A DNA stretch of 64,000 bases from Microbacteriaceae bacterium PS02070 (GCA_029959865.1 JASCPE010000004.1:1-64000); one strand, 5' to 3'; shown: positions 36,437 to 44,129, numbered from the stretch's first letter. Notes: generated from the letters alone by a model not told the origin. A program made the numbers and translations.

Positions 36437-36807
36437 GGGGATGATCGGTTTCGACATTGCCTGTTCTGCGGCGAGAAGCGGGCCGAGGAGGCAGAGTTAT
36501 CTCGTAAACGCTCTCTGCAAACCTATAAGTGCCGATGCAAAGCGCACTGACTTCGCCCTCGCTGCATAAGCGAGCCCGATAGTCCGCCAGACCGTGTGTG
36601 ATCCCGCCACGGATCCTGGCGTCATCTAGGGATCTTGCTGCGTGACGGCGTCTGGACGTCACGCGGGACTCTTTCCAGGCTGGGCTTGTCGACTTAGGTG
36701 TCTGTGACAAAGGTCGGAGCCGAGCAGAACGCTTTTTACAGACTGCGCCCGGAGAATGCGCCGTATCTCAGCGATGGACGGGGGTTCGATTCCCCCCATC
36801 TCCACCA
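36437..36807 (+). ncRNA. ssrA: tmRNA (SsrA)
   Basis: A 371-nt RNA. The 5' end GGGGATG pairs with the 3' end CATCTCC-ACCA to form the tRNA-Ala-like acceptor, with CCA encoded. The T arm GGGGGTTCGATTCCCCC lies near the 3' end. The tag reading frame encodes ADAKRTDFALAA followed by TAA (36531-36569), closely matching actinobacterial tags. It works with SmpB to rescue stalled ribosomes and mark products for proteolysis. Confidence 0.96.
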
Positions 36808-36824
36808 GCCACTGCCTGTACCTC

Positions 36825-36852
36825 GATGGCCACCCTTGCGGGGGTGGCCATC
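36825..36852 (+). terminator. Terminator of tmRNA
   Basis: GATGGCCACCC (36825-36835) pairs perfectly with GGGTGGCCATC (36842-36852) with a 6-nt loop, 17 bp after the tmRNA CCA. Confidence 0.65.
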
Positions 36853-36865
36853 GGCGTTTCCAGAG

Positions 36866-37429
36866 TCAGGACCCGGGCTGGCGGATGAGGGCGATGCCCT
36901 GCTTTGTGTCGCTCATGACCACAGAGCCGACCGAGAAGCGGTAGGTGAAGCCGTAGCCGTCAGCATCGACCGTGGGGGACTGCGTGGGGTCTGCCGACAC
37001 GTAGATCGAGCCGCCCTCCTCCTCGCGTATCCAGCCTGAAGCCACCAGTTCGGCGATGACTTCGTCCGCGTCCTCCGGCTCAATGGGAGCCCATCCGAAC
37101 ATGAACATCGCCGTGGTGGCGGACTCGAAGTCTGCCCACGTGCACGAGACTCCACCCTCGAGGATCTCGGCGCCGATCACAAAGGGCTCTTCGTTGACCG
37201 TCCAACCCTCGGCCTCGAAGTCGGCGATGATGTCCTCGTCGAGCAGGTCGGCGCAGGTGACATTCTCGGGCGGTGCGGCGGGGGACTGGGGATTGCCCGG
37301 AGCGATGACCTCGCCGCTGGTGGTCGGTGCAGCTCCGGTGCCCTCTTGCACACATGCCGCCAGGGTCGCCCCGACGGTCAGGACTGCTCCGGCGATCCAC
37401 AGGCGGCGCCACACACGAGTGCGCGTCAT
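36866..37429 (-). CDS. Putative lipoprotein
   Basis: A 187-aa protein with a basic N-terminus, a hydrophobic segment (IAGAVLTVGATLAAC) and a lipobox cysteine at about residue 26. The rest is acidic, with two more cysteines (VTCADLL and VSCTWADF). No enzyme motif is recognised. It starts 3 bp after the upstream hisN-like stop, so the two are co-transcribed. Confidence 0.72.
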   Translation of the reverse strand: MTRTRVWRRLWIAGAVLTVGATLAACVQEGTGAAPTTSGEVIAPGNPQSPAAPPENVTCADLLDEDIIADFEAEGWTVNEEPFVIGAEILEGGVSCTWADFESATTAMFMFGWAPIEPEDADEVIAELVASGWIREEEGGSIYVSADPTQSPTVDADGYGFTYRFSVGSVVMSDTKQGIALIRQPGS

Positions 37430-37432
37430 GCC

Positions 37433-38257
37433 TCACTCACCTCGCAGAAGGGTCAGAAAGTCATCGTGCAGAACCCCGTTGGTGGCCAGGGAGGAACGGG
37501 CATCGATGCGTTCGGCGCCATCGATGTCGGTGAAGCGGCCGCCCGCTTCCAGGACGATCGGTACGTGCGCGGCGATGTCGTACTCCTTGACGTCGAACTC
37601 AGCGACGAACTCCAGGCGTCCTTCCGCGAGCAGCATGTACGGCCACGCGTCGCCGTACCCGCGGTCGCGCCAGACGGCGCGTGAGAGTCGCACCACGTCG
37701 TCAGCGCGGCCGACCCCATCCCACTGCTTGACGCTCTGAAACGACACGCTCGATTCGCTGAGCGAATCGACGTCAGACACGGCGAGCCGCCGCGGCCCTG
37801 TCGGCGAGTCGGTCCAGGCGCCGAGGCCAGCCGCTGCCCACCAGCGGCGGCCGATCGCCGGCTGACTTACGACTCCAACACGGGGTACTCCGTCGATAGC
37901 GAGCGCGATCAGGGTCGTCCACATCGGCACGCCCCTGAGATAGTTCGAGGTGCCGTCGATGGGGTCGATAATCCACTGCCGCGCAGCATCGCCGGTGAAG
38001 CCGTACTCCTCGCCGAAGATCGCGTCGTCCGGCCTCTCCTGCGCCAAGAGCGTGCGGATAGCCCGCTCGGTGGTGAGGTCGGCCTCCGTCACGAAGGTCG
38101 CGTCGGCTTTCGTCCGCACGTCGAGGTCGGGCGAATCAAAGCGCGCCATGGTCGTTTCGTCCGCTGCATCGGCGAGCCGAAGTGCAAGGGCGAGATCCTC
38201 CGACAGATCGCCCTCGAAAGGATCACGCCAGGTGGCGGCAGAAGGCGACGCGGTCAC
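37433..38257 (-). CDS. hisN: Histidinol-phosphatase, inositol-monophosphatase family
   Basis: A 274-aa metal-dependent phosphatase. The IMPase motifs are GEEYG (motif 1), IIDPIDGTSNYLRGVPMW (motif 2) and WRDRGYGDAWPYMLLAEGR near the C-terminus. The GTSNYLRGVPMW context resembles actinobacterial HisN, which completes histidine biosynthesis; an inositol-phosphatase role is the alternative. Two GTG codons are in tandem. The second (38257) lies 6 nt from a TATCCT box (minus, 38269-38264), so it is preferred. Confidence 0.8.
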   Translation of the reverse strand: MTASPSAATWRDPFEGDLSEDLALALRLADAADETTMARFDSPDLDVRTKADATFVTEADLTTERAIRTLLAQERPDDAIFGEEYGFTGDAARQWIIDPIDGTSNYLRGVPMWTTLIALAIDGVPRVGVVSQPAIGRRWWAAAGLGAWTDSPTGPRRLAVSDVDSLSESSVSFQSVKQWDGVGRADDVVRLSRAVWRDRGYGDAWPYMLLAEGRLEFVAEFDVKEYDIAAHVPIVLEAGGRFTDIDGAERIDARSSLATNGVLHDDFLTLLRGE

Positions 38258-38347
38258 CACTTAAGGATACCGGCCGCCCCCGAACGGATTTCTCACAATG
38301 GCGATCGTAATGGTAATGTTGACCCTCGGTTCGCCTGTGCGAATCAC

Positions 38348-38420
38348 GCACCTCTAGCTCAATCGGCAGAGCAACTGACTCTTAATCAGTGGGTTCAGGG
38401 TTCAAGTCCCTGGGGGTGCA
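38348..38420 (+). tRNA. tRNA-Lys (CTT), attachment site of a genomic island
   Basis: A 73-nt tRNA with anticodon CTT in the loop CTCTTAA. The acceptor GCACCTC pairs with GGGGTGC through a few G:U-type contacts, and discriminator A is at 38420. A TAATGT -10-like box lies at 38314-38319. The 3' part from 38387 is duplicated at 51173, so this intact gene marks the left junction of an integrated element. Confidence 0.95.
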
Positions 38421-38421
38421 C
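38387..38421 (+). repeat. attL: left copy of 35-bp direct repeat (tRNA-Lys 3' end)
   Basis: The segment starting CAGTGGGTTC and ending GGGGGTGCAC is identical base for base to 51173-51207. It covers the anticodon-arm end, variable loop, T arm and acceptor 3' strand plus one base. This is the usual core for tyrosine-recombinase integration. Confidence 0.92.
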
Positions 38422-38425
38422 CGAG

Positions 38426-38458
38426 AACCCCCGGTATCTACGGATATCGGGGGTTTTT
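38426..38458 (+). terminator. Terminator downstream of tRNA-Lys
   Basis: A 13-bp stem (AACCCCCGGTATC against GATATCGGGGGTT, one G:T) closes on a TACG tetraloop and is followed by TTTTT. It lies just inside the island, so after insertion the tRNA uses a terminator brought by the element. Confidence 0.85.
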
Positions 38459-38644
38459 CTACTGATTGCCAACACCCGCGAAGGGCAATGAACGGCGCAT
38501 AAACTGCCCGAACGGGCGCAAAAACCGCCCGTAACGGATGCTACGGAACCCGAAATCACGGACGCCTCGCAGGTGTCTGGTAGAGCTCGGACGCGCGTTG
38601 CGTCACCCGGTTCCCGTCTACTCCGCGCATGTGAGAATCGCTGC

Positions 38645-39385
38645 GTGAAGACGCTCGAATCGGTCGGCCGGATGGCACTGCCGGACCCGCGCGTGTGGGT
38701 CTGCGGCGACTGGCACGGGAATGTCGGCTGGTTGCAGACTGTGGTCCCTGCCATGGCTCGACTCGCCCCAGGCGTCACGACGATCCTGCATGCAGGAGAT
38801 TGGTGGATGGATTCGAAGTCCGTCGACTTCTGGAGTGTGCGCGCGGGCATCGAACGAGTACTCGTCACCCTCGGCAACCATGAGCCGTACGACGAGTACG
38901 CGCCTCTGCTCGATGCCCATCCCGGGCATGCAGTGCGCGTGTCGGACGTTGTCTGGCTGCTGCCGCGTCCGTGGCGGTTTGAGGTGTTCGGCAGAGAGTT
39001 CTTGAGCCTCGGCGGGGCGGCATCCGTTGATCGTCGCTGGCGCACCGAGGGCAAGGACTGGTGGCCGCAGGAACGCATTCTGGACGAGCAGGTCGAAGCA
39101 GCGTGCTCGAGGCCGGCGGACGTCATGATCACTCACGAGAGCCCGGGTGACAGCCCTGTAGACGCTGTGTCGCAGTTGCTGGCTTCGAACCCCGGCGGGT
39201 TTCCGGCAGACGCGCTTGCAGAGTCTGCTGCGTCCCGTGCGCAGGTCAGCCGAGTGTGGAACTCCGTTCATCCCGAGCTGCTGCTTCACGGTCATATGCA
39301 CGTCAGCGGGCAAGGACAGACTGCCGACGGCCGGAGGGTGGTGAGCCTCGGCAGATTACGCAGGAGCGGAACGTCGCGCTACTGA
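38645..39385 (+). CDS. Metallophosphoesterase with frameshifted C-terminus
   Basis: A 246-aa calcineurin-like phosphoesterase. The metal ligands are in GDWHGN (about 18-23), HAGDWW (about 47-52), GNHEPY (about 78-83), MITHESPG and LLHGHMHV. The start is GTG at 38645, with ATG 38672 as the alternative. The annotated frame ends VVSLGRLRRSGTSRY. The +1 frame from about 39350 continues as QITQERNVALLNLETLSVEL, which looks like the natural end of such a protein, closing at 39441. A one-base indel near 39350 is likely. It is the first gene of the island. Confidence 0.75.
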   Translation: MKTLESVGRMALPDPRVWVCGDWHGNVGWLQTVVPAMARLAPGVTTILHAGDWWMDSKSVDFWSVRAGIERVLVTLGNHEPYDEYAPLLDAHPGHAVRVSDVVWLLPRPWRFEVFGREFLSLGGAASVDRRWRTEGKDWWPQERILDEQVEAACSRPADVMITHESPGDSPVDAVSQLLASNPGGFPADALAESAASRAQVSRVWNSVHPELLLHGHMHVSGQGQTADGRRVVSLGRLRRSGTSRY

Positions 39386-39487
39386 ACCTTGAGACGCTGT
39401 CGGTTGAGCTCCCGACGCTTCGTACGCTTCGTGGTTGGTGATGTCGTTGGGCGCGGACTCGGGCGGTTCCGAAGGTAGGGTTCCGTC

Positions 39488-40351
39488 ATGACTCGGCCGC
39501 CTGTCGTGACCCTTGCAGACCAGATGTTCTACTCGACTGTTCACATTGAGAGCGTTGCGCCCACTGGGACCTCGACCGGTACAGGCTTCCTGGTGCTGTA
39601 CTCGAAGGCCGATGGTACGAGCATCCCCGTGCTCGTCACGAACAAGCACGTGCTTCAAGGAGCGCGCTCGGTCTCGTTCACCCTTGCGGGCGCCAAAGAA
39701 GGCGAGCCGATGCCGACGGGAACCCGCATCACAATCGTCGACTTCGGGGATGAATCTTGGTTTGGGCACAGTGACCCGCGCGTCGATGTCGCGACGATGC
39801 CCTTTGCTCACGTCCTTCAGAAAATGTCCGACAGCGGCGCTCCCGCGTTCTACCGGGCGTTCGGAAGCGATCTGCTGCTGACCAGGGACCAGGCCGATCA
39901 GCTCGATTCCATTGAGGGGGTCACCTTCATCGGGTACCCAAATGGTCTCTTCGACACGGCATCAATGTTGCCTATCGCTCGCCGGGGCCAGACAGCCACT
40001 CCCATTTTCAATGACTATGAGGGGCTCCCCGCCTTCCTGATCGACGCGTCGGTCTTTCCCGGTTCCAGCGGTAGCCCGGTCATGATCTTTGATCGGGGCA
40101 GCTTCACTACGCGGGATGGAACCACACACATTGGATCCAGGCTGTATCTCGCCGGTGTGATCGCTGCAGTACACACCCGACGGGTTCACGGAGAAGTCCA
40201 ATTCGCATCTTCTGCCGTCGCGTCGTTTGACGACATGATCGACCTGGGCATCGTCTACAAAGTGAGTGCCATCCAGGAGTGCGTCGACGCGATGCTCGCG
40301 AAATTTGGGATCATTCTGACGGGCGCCCCCGCGGCCGACGCATTGGCTTGA
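39488..40351 (+). CDS. Trypsin-like serine peptidase, cytoplasmic
   Basis: A 287-aa protein with a chymotrypsin-fold triad: His in LVTNKHVL (about 53), Asp in DPRVDVATM (about 100), Ser in FPGSSGSPVM (about 197). There is no signal peptide or membrane segment, so it probably acts inside the cell. TAGGGT (39476-39481) 6 nt before the ATG indicates leaderless expression. Stand-alone cytoplasmic trypsin-like proteases on islands are sometimes effectors of defence or stress systems. No sensor partner is evident here, so the role is unknown. Confidence 0.78.
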   Translation: MTRPPVVTLADQMFYSTVHIESVAPTGTSTGTGFLVLYSKADGTSIPVLVTNKHVLQGARSVSFTLAGAKEGEPMPTGTRITIVDFGDESWFGHSDPRVDVATMPFAHVLQKMSDSGAPAFYRAFGSDLLLTRDQADQLDSIEGVTFIGYPNGLFDTASMLPIARRGQTATPIFNDYEGLPAFLIDASVFPGSSGSPVMIFDRGSFTTRDGTTHIGSRLYLAGVIAAVHTRRVHGEVQFASSAVASFDDMIDLGIVYKVSAIQECVDAMLAKFGIILTGAPAADALA

Positions 40352-40521
40352 TGGTCAACGCGCTATCAGCTCTCCGACACCTGGCGGCGCCGACGAGCCG
40401 ATCACGCGTGCATGGGGGGAGCGACCGGGAGCAGGGGTCTTGCCCAGGCTCATCGAAAGCTGCACCGGATCCGCGTACTTCCGGTCAGCTCGTGCGCAAG
40501 GATTCTCCAACGTGGGGCGAT

Positions 40522-41121
40522 TCAGTCGTGAGCGTCTTGCGTGGACACGCCTGCCTCATCGCTGTGCCGCTGTAGTGCTCGCCGAACGCTCGACGCGCCC
40601 GCTCCCACCACCCGAGCGATCTTGGCGATGGATGCACCGTCAGCTCTCATCCGTATCGCCTGTTCCACACGCTCCGGTGTCATCACCGTCGGCCGCCCGC
40701 CGACGCGGCCTTGCGCACGAGCGTGTTCCAGTCCTCGGCGGGTGTTCTCCCTGATCGAGTCGACGCGAAGCTGGGCAAAGACGGCGACGATACCAAATAA
40801 AGCGCGGCCCATCGGCGTCGTGGTGTCGATCTCGGGCTCTGTGAGGCTGACGATATTTAGCCCGCGGTCGTGCAGTTCCGCGATCGTTTGAATCGCCATC
40901 ACTTCGCTGCCTGCGATTCGATCTAGCGCACGCACGACGAGTGTGTCGCCTGCGCGCAGATAGTCGAGGCACTTCAGCCAGTCCGGTCGGTCAGCGATCC
41001 GAGATGACTCCCCGCGGTCCACGAACACCTTGACGCACCCGGCGGCGCGCAGCATCTCCACTTGGGAGTCAGTGTTCTGCTCACGGGTGGAGACCCGCGC
41101 GTACCCAACGCGCTCGCTCAT
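40522..41121 (-). CDS. Serine recombinase (resolvase/invertase family)
   Basis: A 199-aa Tn3-resolvase/Pin-type recombinase. The catalytic Ser is in VGYARVSTREQNTDSQ (about residue 10), then LVVRALDRIAGS and a dimerisation helix (AQLRVDSIRENTRRGLEHARAQGRVGGRP). A C-terminal helix-turn-helix follows (GASIAKIARVVGAGASSVRRAL). ATG at 41121 is chosen; the upstream extension to 41250 is not family-like. The 220 bp upstream hold TTTCGG and CGTTTG repeats that may be its binding sites. It is unlikely to be the tRNA-site integrase. Confidence 0.88.
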   Translation of the reverse strand: MSERVGYARVSTREQNTDSQVEMLRAAGCVKVFVDRGESSRIADRPDWLKCLDYLRAGDTLVVRALDRIAGSEVMAIQTIAELHDRGLNIVSLTEPEIDTTTPMGRALFGIVAVFAQLRVDSIRENTRRGLEHARAQGRVGGRPTVMTPERVEQAIRMRADGASIAKIARVVGAGASSVRRALQRHSDEAGVSTQDAHD

Positions 41122-41159
41122 GAGCTCGAGGATAGGACAACGCCACAAACGTAGGGGGA

Positions 41160-41300
41160 GTGGTTTCGGCTGCGCGAGGTTTCGGTCGACTGTTTCGGCG
41201 CGTTGCCGCCCGGCGTGTCGCGCGATTGCACCAAGTCCCGAGATTGCCACCGAAAACGATCAGTTTTGAACGTTTGCGGAAATCCACAAACGCGGGCCAT
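41160..41300. promoter_or_regulatory. Candidate resolvase (res-like) region, left
   Basis: Upstream of the resolvase are three TTTCGG motifs within about 40 bp, CCGAAAACGATC at 41250-41261 and CGTTTGCGGA (41271-41280), which forms a partial palindrome with CAAACG a few bases on. The last two motifs recur near 43994-44053. Confidence 0.35.
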
Positions 41301-41344
41301 AGCTAATCTCAATGACCACAGACGATGCCAAGCTCTCAATAGGT

Positions 41345-41374
41345 CAGCATCTGATGTATAGTCATCACATGCTG
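41345..41374 (+). promoter_or_regulatory. Operator and -10 box of the cmtR-like gene
   Basis: CAGCATCTGATG (41345-41356) and CATCACATGCTG (41363-41374) form an inverted repeat with 11 of 12 matching positions around TATAGT (41357-41362). TATAGT is the -10 box, and the ATG (41369) lies inside the right half-site. A repressor bound here would cover both the promoter and the leaderless start, which is direct autorepression. Confidence 0.75.
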
Positions 41375-41728
41375 ACCATTACCTCGCGACTTGACGTCAT
41401 GAACCGGCTCGGCCGGGCCATGGCTGATCCGACCCGCTCTCGCATCCTGATGACGTTGCTCGACGAGCCGAGCTATCCGGGTGTCCTTTCCCGCGATCTT
41501 GGCCTGTCACGGTCAAACGTGTCGAACCACCTGACGTGCCTTCGGGACTGTGGGATTGTCGTCGCGGAGCCCGAGGGTCGACAGACCCGCTACGAAATCG
41601 CCGACCCTCACCTTGCAGCAGCGTTGAAGACGCTCGTGGACGTGACGTTGGCGGTCGATGAGAGCGCACCTTGCATCGACTCCTCCTGCACCGTGCCAGG
41701 TTGCTGCGGAACGGGGGCAAGCGCATGA
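41369..41728 (+). CDS. cmtR: ArsR/SmtB-family metal sensor, CmtR-like
   Basis: A 119-aa winged-helix repressor. The recognition region is LSRDLGLSRSNVSNHLTCLRDCGIVVA. The two cysteines in LTCLRDCG correspond to those of mycobacterial CmtR, which senses Cd(II) and Pb(II), and the C-terminal tail has more cysteines (APCIDSSCTVPGCC). Length and start match CmtR if ATG 41369 is used, which the TATAGT box 6 nt upstream supports. It overlaps the CDF gene by 4 bp, so sensor and exporter form one operon. Confidence 0.85.
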   Translation: MLTITSRLDVMNRLGRAMADPTRSRILMTLLDEPSYPGVLSRDLGLSRSNVSNHLTCLRDCGIVVAEPEGRQTRYEIADPHLAAALKTLVDVTLAVDESAPCIDSSCTVPGCCGTGASA

Positions 41729-42375
41729 GCCCGGTTCTGAGCGGCGAACGTCGCGCGAAGCTGCACCGCCGCGTGCGCTTCATCGTGGGCTTCACGATCT
41801 CCTACAACGTCATTGAGGCGATCGTCGCGATTTGGGCTGGCACCCTGGCGTCGTCCGCAGCGCTGATCGGCTTCGGGCTCGACTCCATCGTGGAAGTGCT
41901 GTCAGCCGCAGCAATCGCCTGGCAGTTCACGAAGAAAGACCCCGAGCGTTGGGAGAAGGTCACCGTTCGCGCAATCGGCCTCGCGTTCTTTGCCCTCGCC
42001 GCCTACGTGACCGTCGACGCCGTAACGAGCCTGATCACCCAAGAGGGACCGGAACACAGCCCGCTCGGGCTGGGCATTACCGCGCTGAGCTTGATCATCA
42101 TGCCGCTACTGGCGTGGTTCGAAGTGCGCACCGGTCGCGAACTTGACTCCAAGAGCGTCATGGCCGACGCCAAGCAACTCATCCTGTGCGTCTACTTGTC
42201 GGGTGCCGTGTTTATCGGCCTCATCCTCAACACCCTGTTCGGATGGTGGTGGGCCGACTCTGTAGCTGCACTCGTGGTTGCCGTTCTTGCAATCCGTGAA
42301 GGCATCGAGGCATGGCGCGGCGACGTAGAGTCGCCGTTCGAAGTGCTCGAAGACCTCTCTGACGACGACCGCTGA
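41725..42375 (+). CDS. Cation diffusion facilitator transporter (island)
   Basis: A 216-aa CDF-like metal exporter with six hydrophobic segments. It lacks the cytoplasmic C-terminal domain of full-length CDF proteins such as the one at 20157. TM2 carries IGFGLDSIVEVLSAA, in which the D-x-x-x-E pattern replaces the usual HxxxD. TM5 ends TLFGWWWADSVAALVVA. The ATG overlaps cmtR. Cd, Pb or Zn export is inferred from the sensor. Confidence 0.82.
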   Translation: MSPVLSGERRAKLHRRVRFIVGFTISYNVIEAIVAIWAGTLASSAALIGFGLDSIVEVLSAAAIAWQFTKKDPERWEKVTVRAIGLAFFALAAYVTVDAVTSLITQEGPEHSPLGLGITALSLIIMPLLAWFEVRTGRELDSKSVMADAKQLILCVYLSGAVFIGLILNTLFGWWWADSVAALVVAVLAIREGIEAWRGDVESPFEVLEDLSDDDR

Positions 42376-42496
42376 ACCGTGACCACCTAACTCGGACCCC
42401 GCTGGCCCGAAACTGTGACTATGTCAACTCGAAGTGGCCCAGGGGTGACGGCTTGATCTGGCCCATGCTGGGGTCGCGCCGCGGAATGGCTCTGGG

Positions 42497-42805
42497 TTAG
42501 ATCCGCTGGCGTAGGGCGTCGGTGATCTGCTCGGTGGTGGGGGTGCCCTTCAACCCGTCCGGCGTGGCATAGACGCGGCAGGCGAGGTCGCTCGTGCGTC
42601 CGTCGGACGGGAACACGTCGACGCCGTCGATCGTGATGGTCGGTGAGCCGGCGAACGGGGTTCCTGCGGCTTCTTCCGGGGTGCGCAGCAGCCGCGTGGT
42701 GACGAGGATGTCGGTGCGCCCCAAGGCTGTCAGTGCTTCCCTCGTGCGGGCTTCCGCGCGCTCCCAGGAGGGGCATTCATCGATGTGCAGGATCTCGACG
42801 TTCAT
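42497..42805 (-). CDS. Thioredoxin-like small protein lying within the IS21 ends
   Basis: A 102-aa protein starting MNVEILHIDECPSWERAEAR, followed by RLLRTPEEAAGTPFAGSPTITIDG and DLACRVYATPDGLKGTPT. The beta-alpha-beta start with a Cys-Pro and the later cis-Pro-like SPTITIDG strand fit a thioredoxin-fold family often annotated as thioredoxin-like or linked with mercury/arsenic loci. Only one Cys is in the active-site loop (ECPSW), so it is not a standard CxxC thioredoxin. It lies between the IS left end and istB on the same strand, as a passenger or trapped gene. Confidence 0.7.
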   Translation of the reverse strand: MNVEILHIDECPSWERAEARTREALTALGRTDILVTTRLLRTPEEAAGTPFAGSPTITIDGVDVFPSDGRTSDLACRVYATPDGLKGTPTTEQITDALRQRI

Positions 42806-42959
42806 GCCGTCGATTTTCCTCTCGTCTTGAGCGTCGGGCGCTGGTCTGGAGGGTCTGCTGTGGAGTGCCGGGCGGGCGTATTCTTCGTGCAGCGGGAGGG
42901 TCGAGAGACCATCCCGCTGCAAGGCCCAGAGCATCTTGCTGCTCGGCGGGACGCGCGGG

Positions 42960-43449
42960 TCAGGCGGTCTGGCCGCGGGTGTGAGCGAGCCGGTAGCTGG
43001 TCGTGCCGGTCTCGATGATGGTGCCGTTGAACGTGAGGCGGTCGATGATCGCGGCGCAGAGTCTCGGGTCGGTGAACGTGTCGGTCCATCCGGAGAAGGA
43101 CTGGTTGGACGCGATCGCGACGGAGTTCTTCTCCTCCCGCTCGGTGAGGACCTGGAACAGCAGCTCGGCCCCGCGGCGGTCGAGTTCCATGTAGCCGAGC
43201 TCGTCGATGCAGAGCAGATCGACGCGGCCGTAGCGGGCGATCGTGCGGGCGAGTTGCTTCTCGTCGGCAGCTTCGACGAGCTCGTTCACGAGCTTCGTCG
43301 CGAGCGTGTATTTCACCCGGTAGCCCTTCTCTGCCGCGGCGGTGCCGAGCCCGATCAGCAGGTGGCTCTTCCCGGTGCCGGAGTCCCCGATCAGGCAGAG
43401 CGGGTCGCCGCGGCGGACCCAGTCGCCGGTCGCGAGGGTGTGGATCGCC
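42960..43449 (-). pseudogene. istB: istB fragment, N-terminus missing
   Basis: It encodes the ATPase part of the IS21 helper protein from AIHTLATGDWVRRGDPLC through Walker A GDSGTGKSHLL, LLCIDELGYMELDRRGAELLFQ and SFSGWTDTF to the natural stop. Roughly the first 80-90 residues are absent. It is joined out of frame to the istA fragment near 43450. Confidence 0.85.
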
Positions 43450-43803
43450 CGCCTCGACCGAGATCTCCCGCCGGCGCTTCGCGACATAATCGCGGACCGC
43501 GGCATAGGAGACATCCGCGCCGTGCTCATCGAGCAAGCGGGCATGCATCCGGGTCGCCGTCATCCGCTGCTTCCGCGGCGCAGTCAGATTCTCCCGCAAC
43601 CAGTCATCGAGCAGCGGCTTGAACGCCTCGAGCTTCGGAGCCCGCCGCTCAGGAGTCTTCCGCTCCGGCGGGACCGGCGACGCCAACGCCTGCCGGATCG
43701 TCCGCCGATGTACCCGGAACCGTTTCGCCAACGCGTTCACCGACAGGCCCTCAACCCGCGCCACGCGCCGGATCTCCGAATACAACTCCACCCTGGACCC
43801 CAA
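43450..43803 (-). pseudogene. istA: istA fragment, only the N-terminus
   Basis: It encodes about 118 residues of the IS21 transposase. These include the helix-turn-helix (LSVNALAKRFRVHRRTIRQAL) and part of the linker up to RDYVAKRRREISVEAG. The DDE catalytic domain is gone because the sequence runs straight into istB. A TTG at 43803 or GTG at 43791 would be the start. Confidence 0.82.
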
Positions 43804-43993
43804 CTGGCCCTCCTCACTCGAAACCTTCGACTGAGGACCACGCTGGGGTGGGCCAAATCAAACCGACATGAACACCCCGGCGCGTCGCAACATGGGCCAG
43901 ATCAGACCGACACCTCTGGGCCAAATCAGAGTGACAGACTCAAAACTGCGTGCCGAAACCTCCTGTCCCGAAAGCCGGTTTCGATACGGCACC

Positions 43994-44053
43994 CGTTTGC
44001 GGACCGCCCGCGGCCCAACGCCGGATCACGGTCCCGGAAACGATCGTTTTCGG
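43994..44053. promoter_or_regulatory. Candidate resolvase site, right
   Basis: CGTTTGCGGA (43994-44003) repeats the motif at 41271-41280. CCGGAAACGATCGTTTTCGG (44034-44053) is a near-perfect 20-bp palindrome whose right half is the complement of CCGAAAACGATC at 41250. The rest of 43937-44129 shows nothing coding. Confidence 0.35.
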
Positions 44054-44129
44054 CAGACGCGTTGCTACCGGTGGTCGCGGTCCGATTCCCGGCTAGCGTG
44101 CCACGCCGTTTCGCAGGATCGACGAGGGG

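Larger units (their letters stand above)
42414..43936. mobile_element. Internally deleted IS21-family element
   Basis: The right end carries three copies of GGGCCAAATCA/GGGCCAGATCA followed by GAC (43850-43867, 43894-43912, 43918-43936). Read outward, the last gives TGTCACTCTGATTTGGCCCA. The left end starts TGTGAC (42414) with GTGGCCCAGGGGTGAC and TGATCTGGCCCATG (42454-42467). Repeated terminal motifs and istA/istB remnants identify IS21. The left tip is approximate and no clear target duplication is visible. Confidence 0.7.

Noticed and set aside
38395..39132. 245-aa minus-strand ORF covering the island start
   Set aside because: It runs through the tRNA-Lys 3' end and terminator and is antisense to the metallophosphoesterase, whose motifs are clear.
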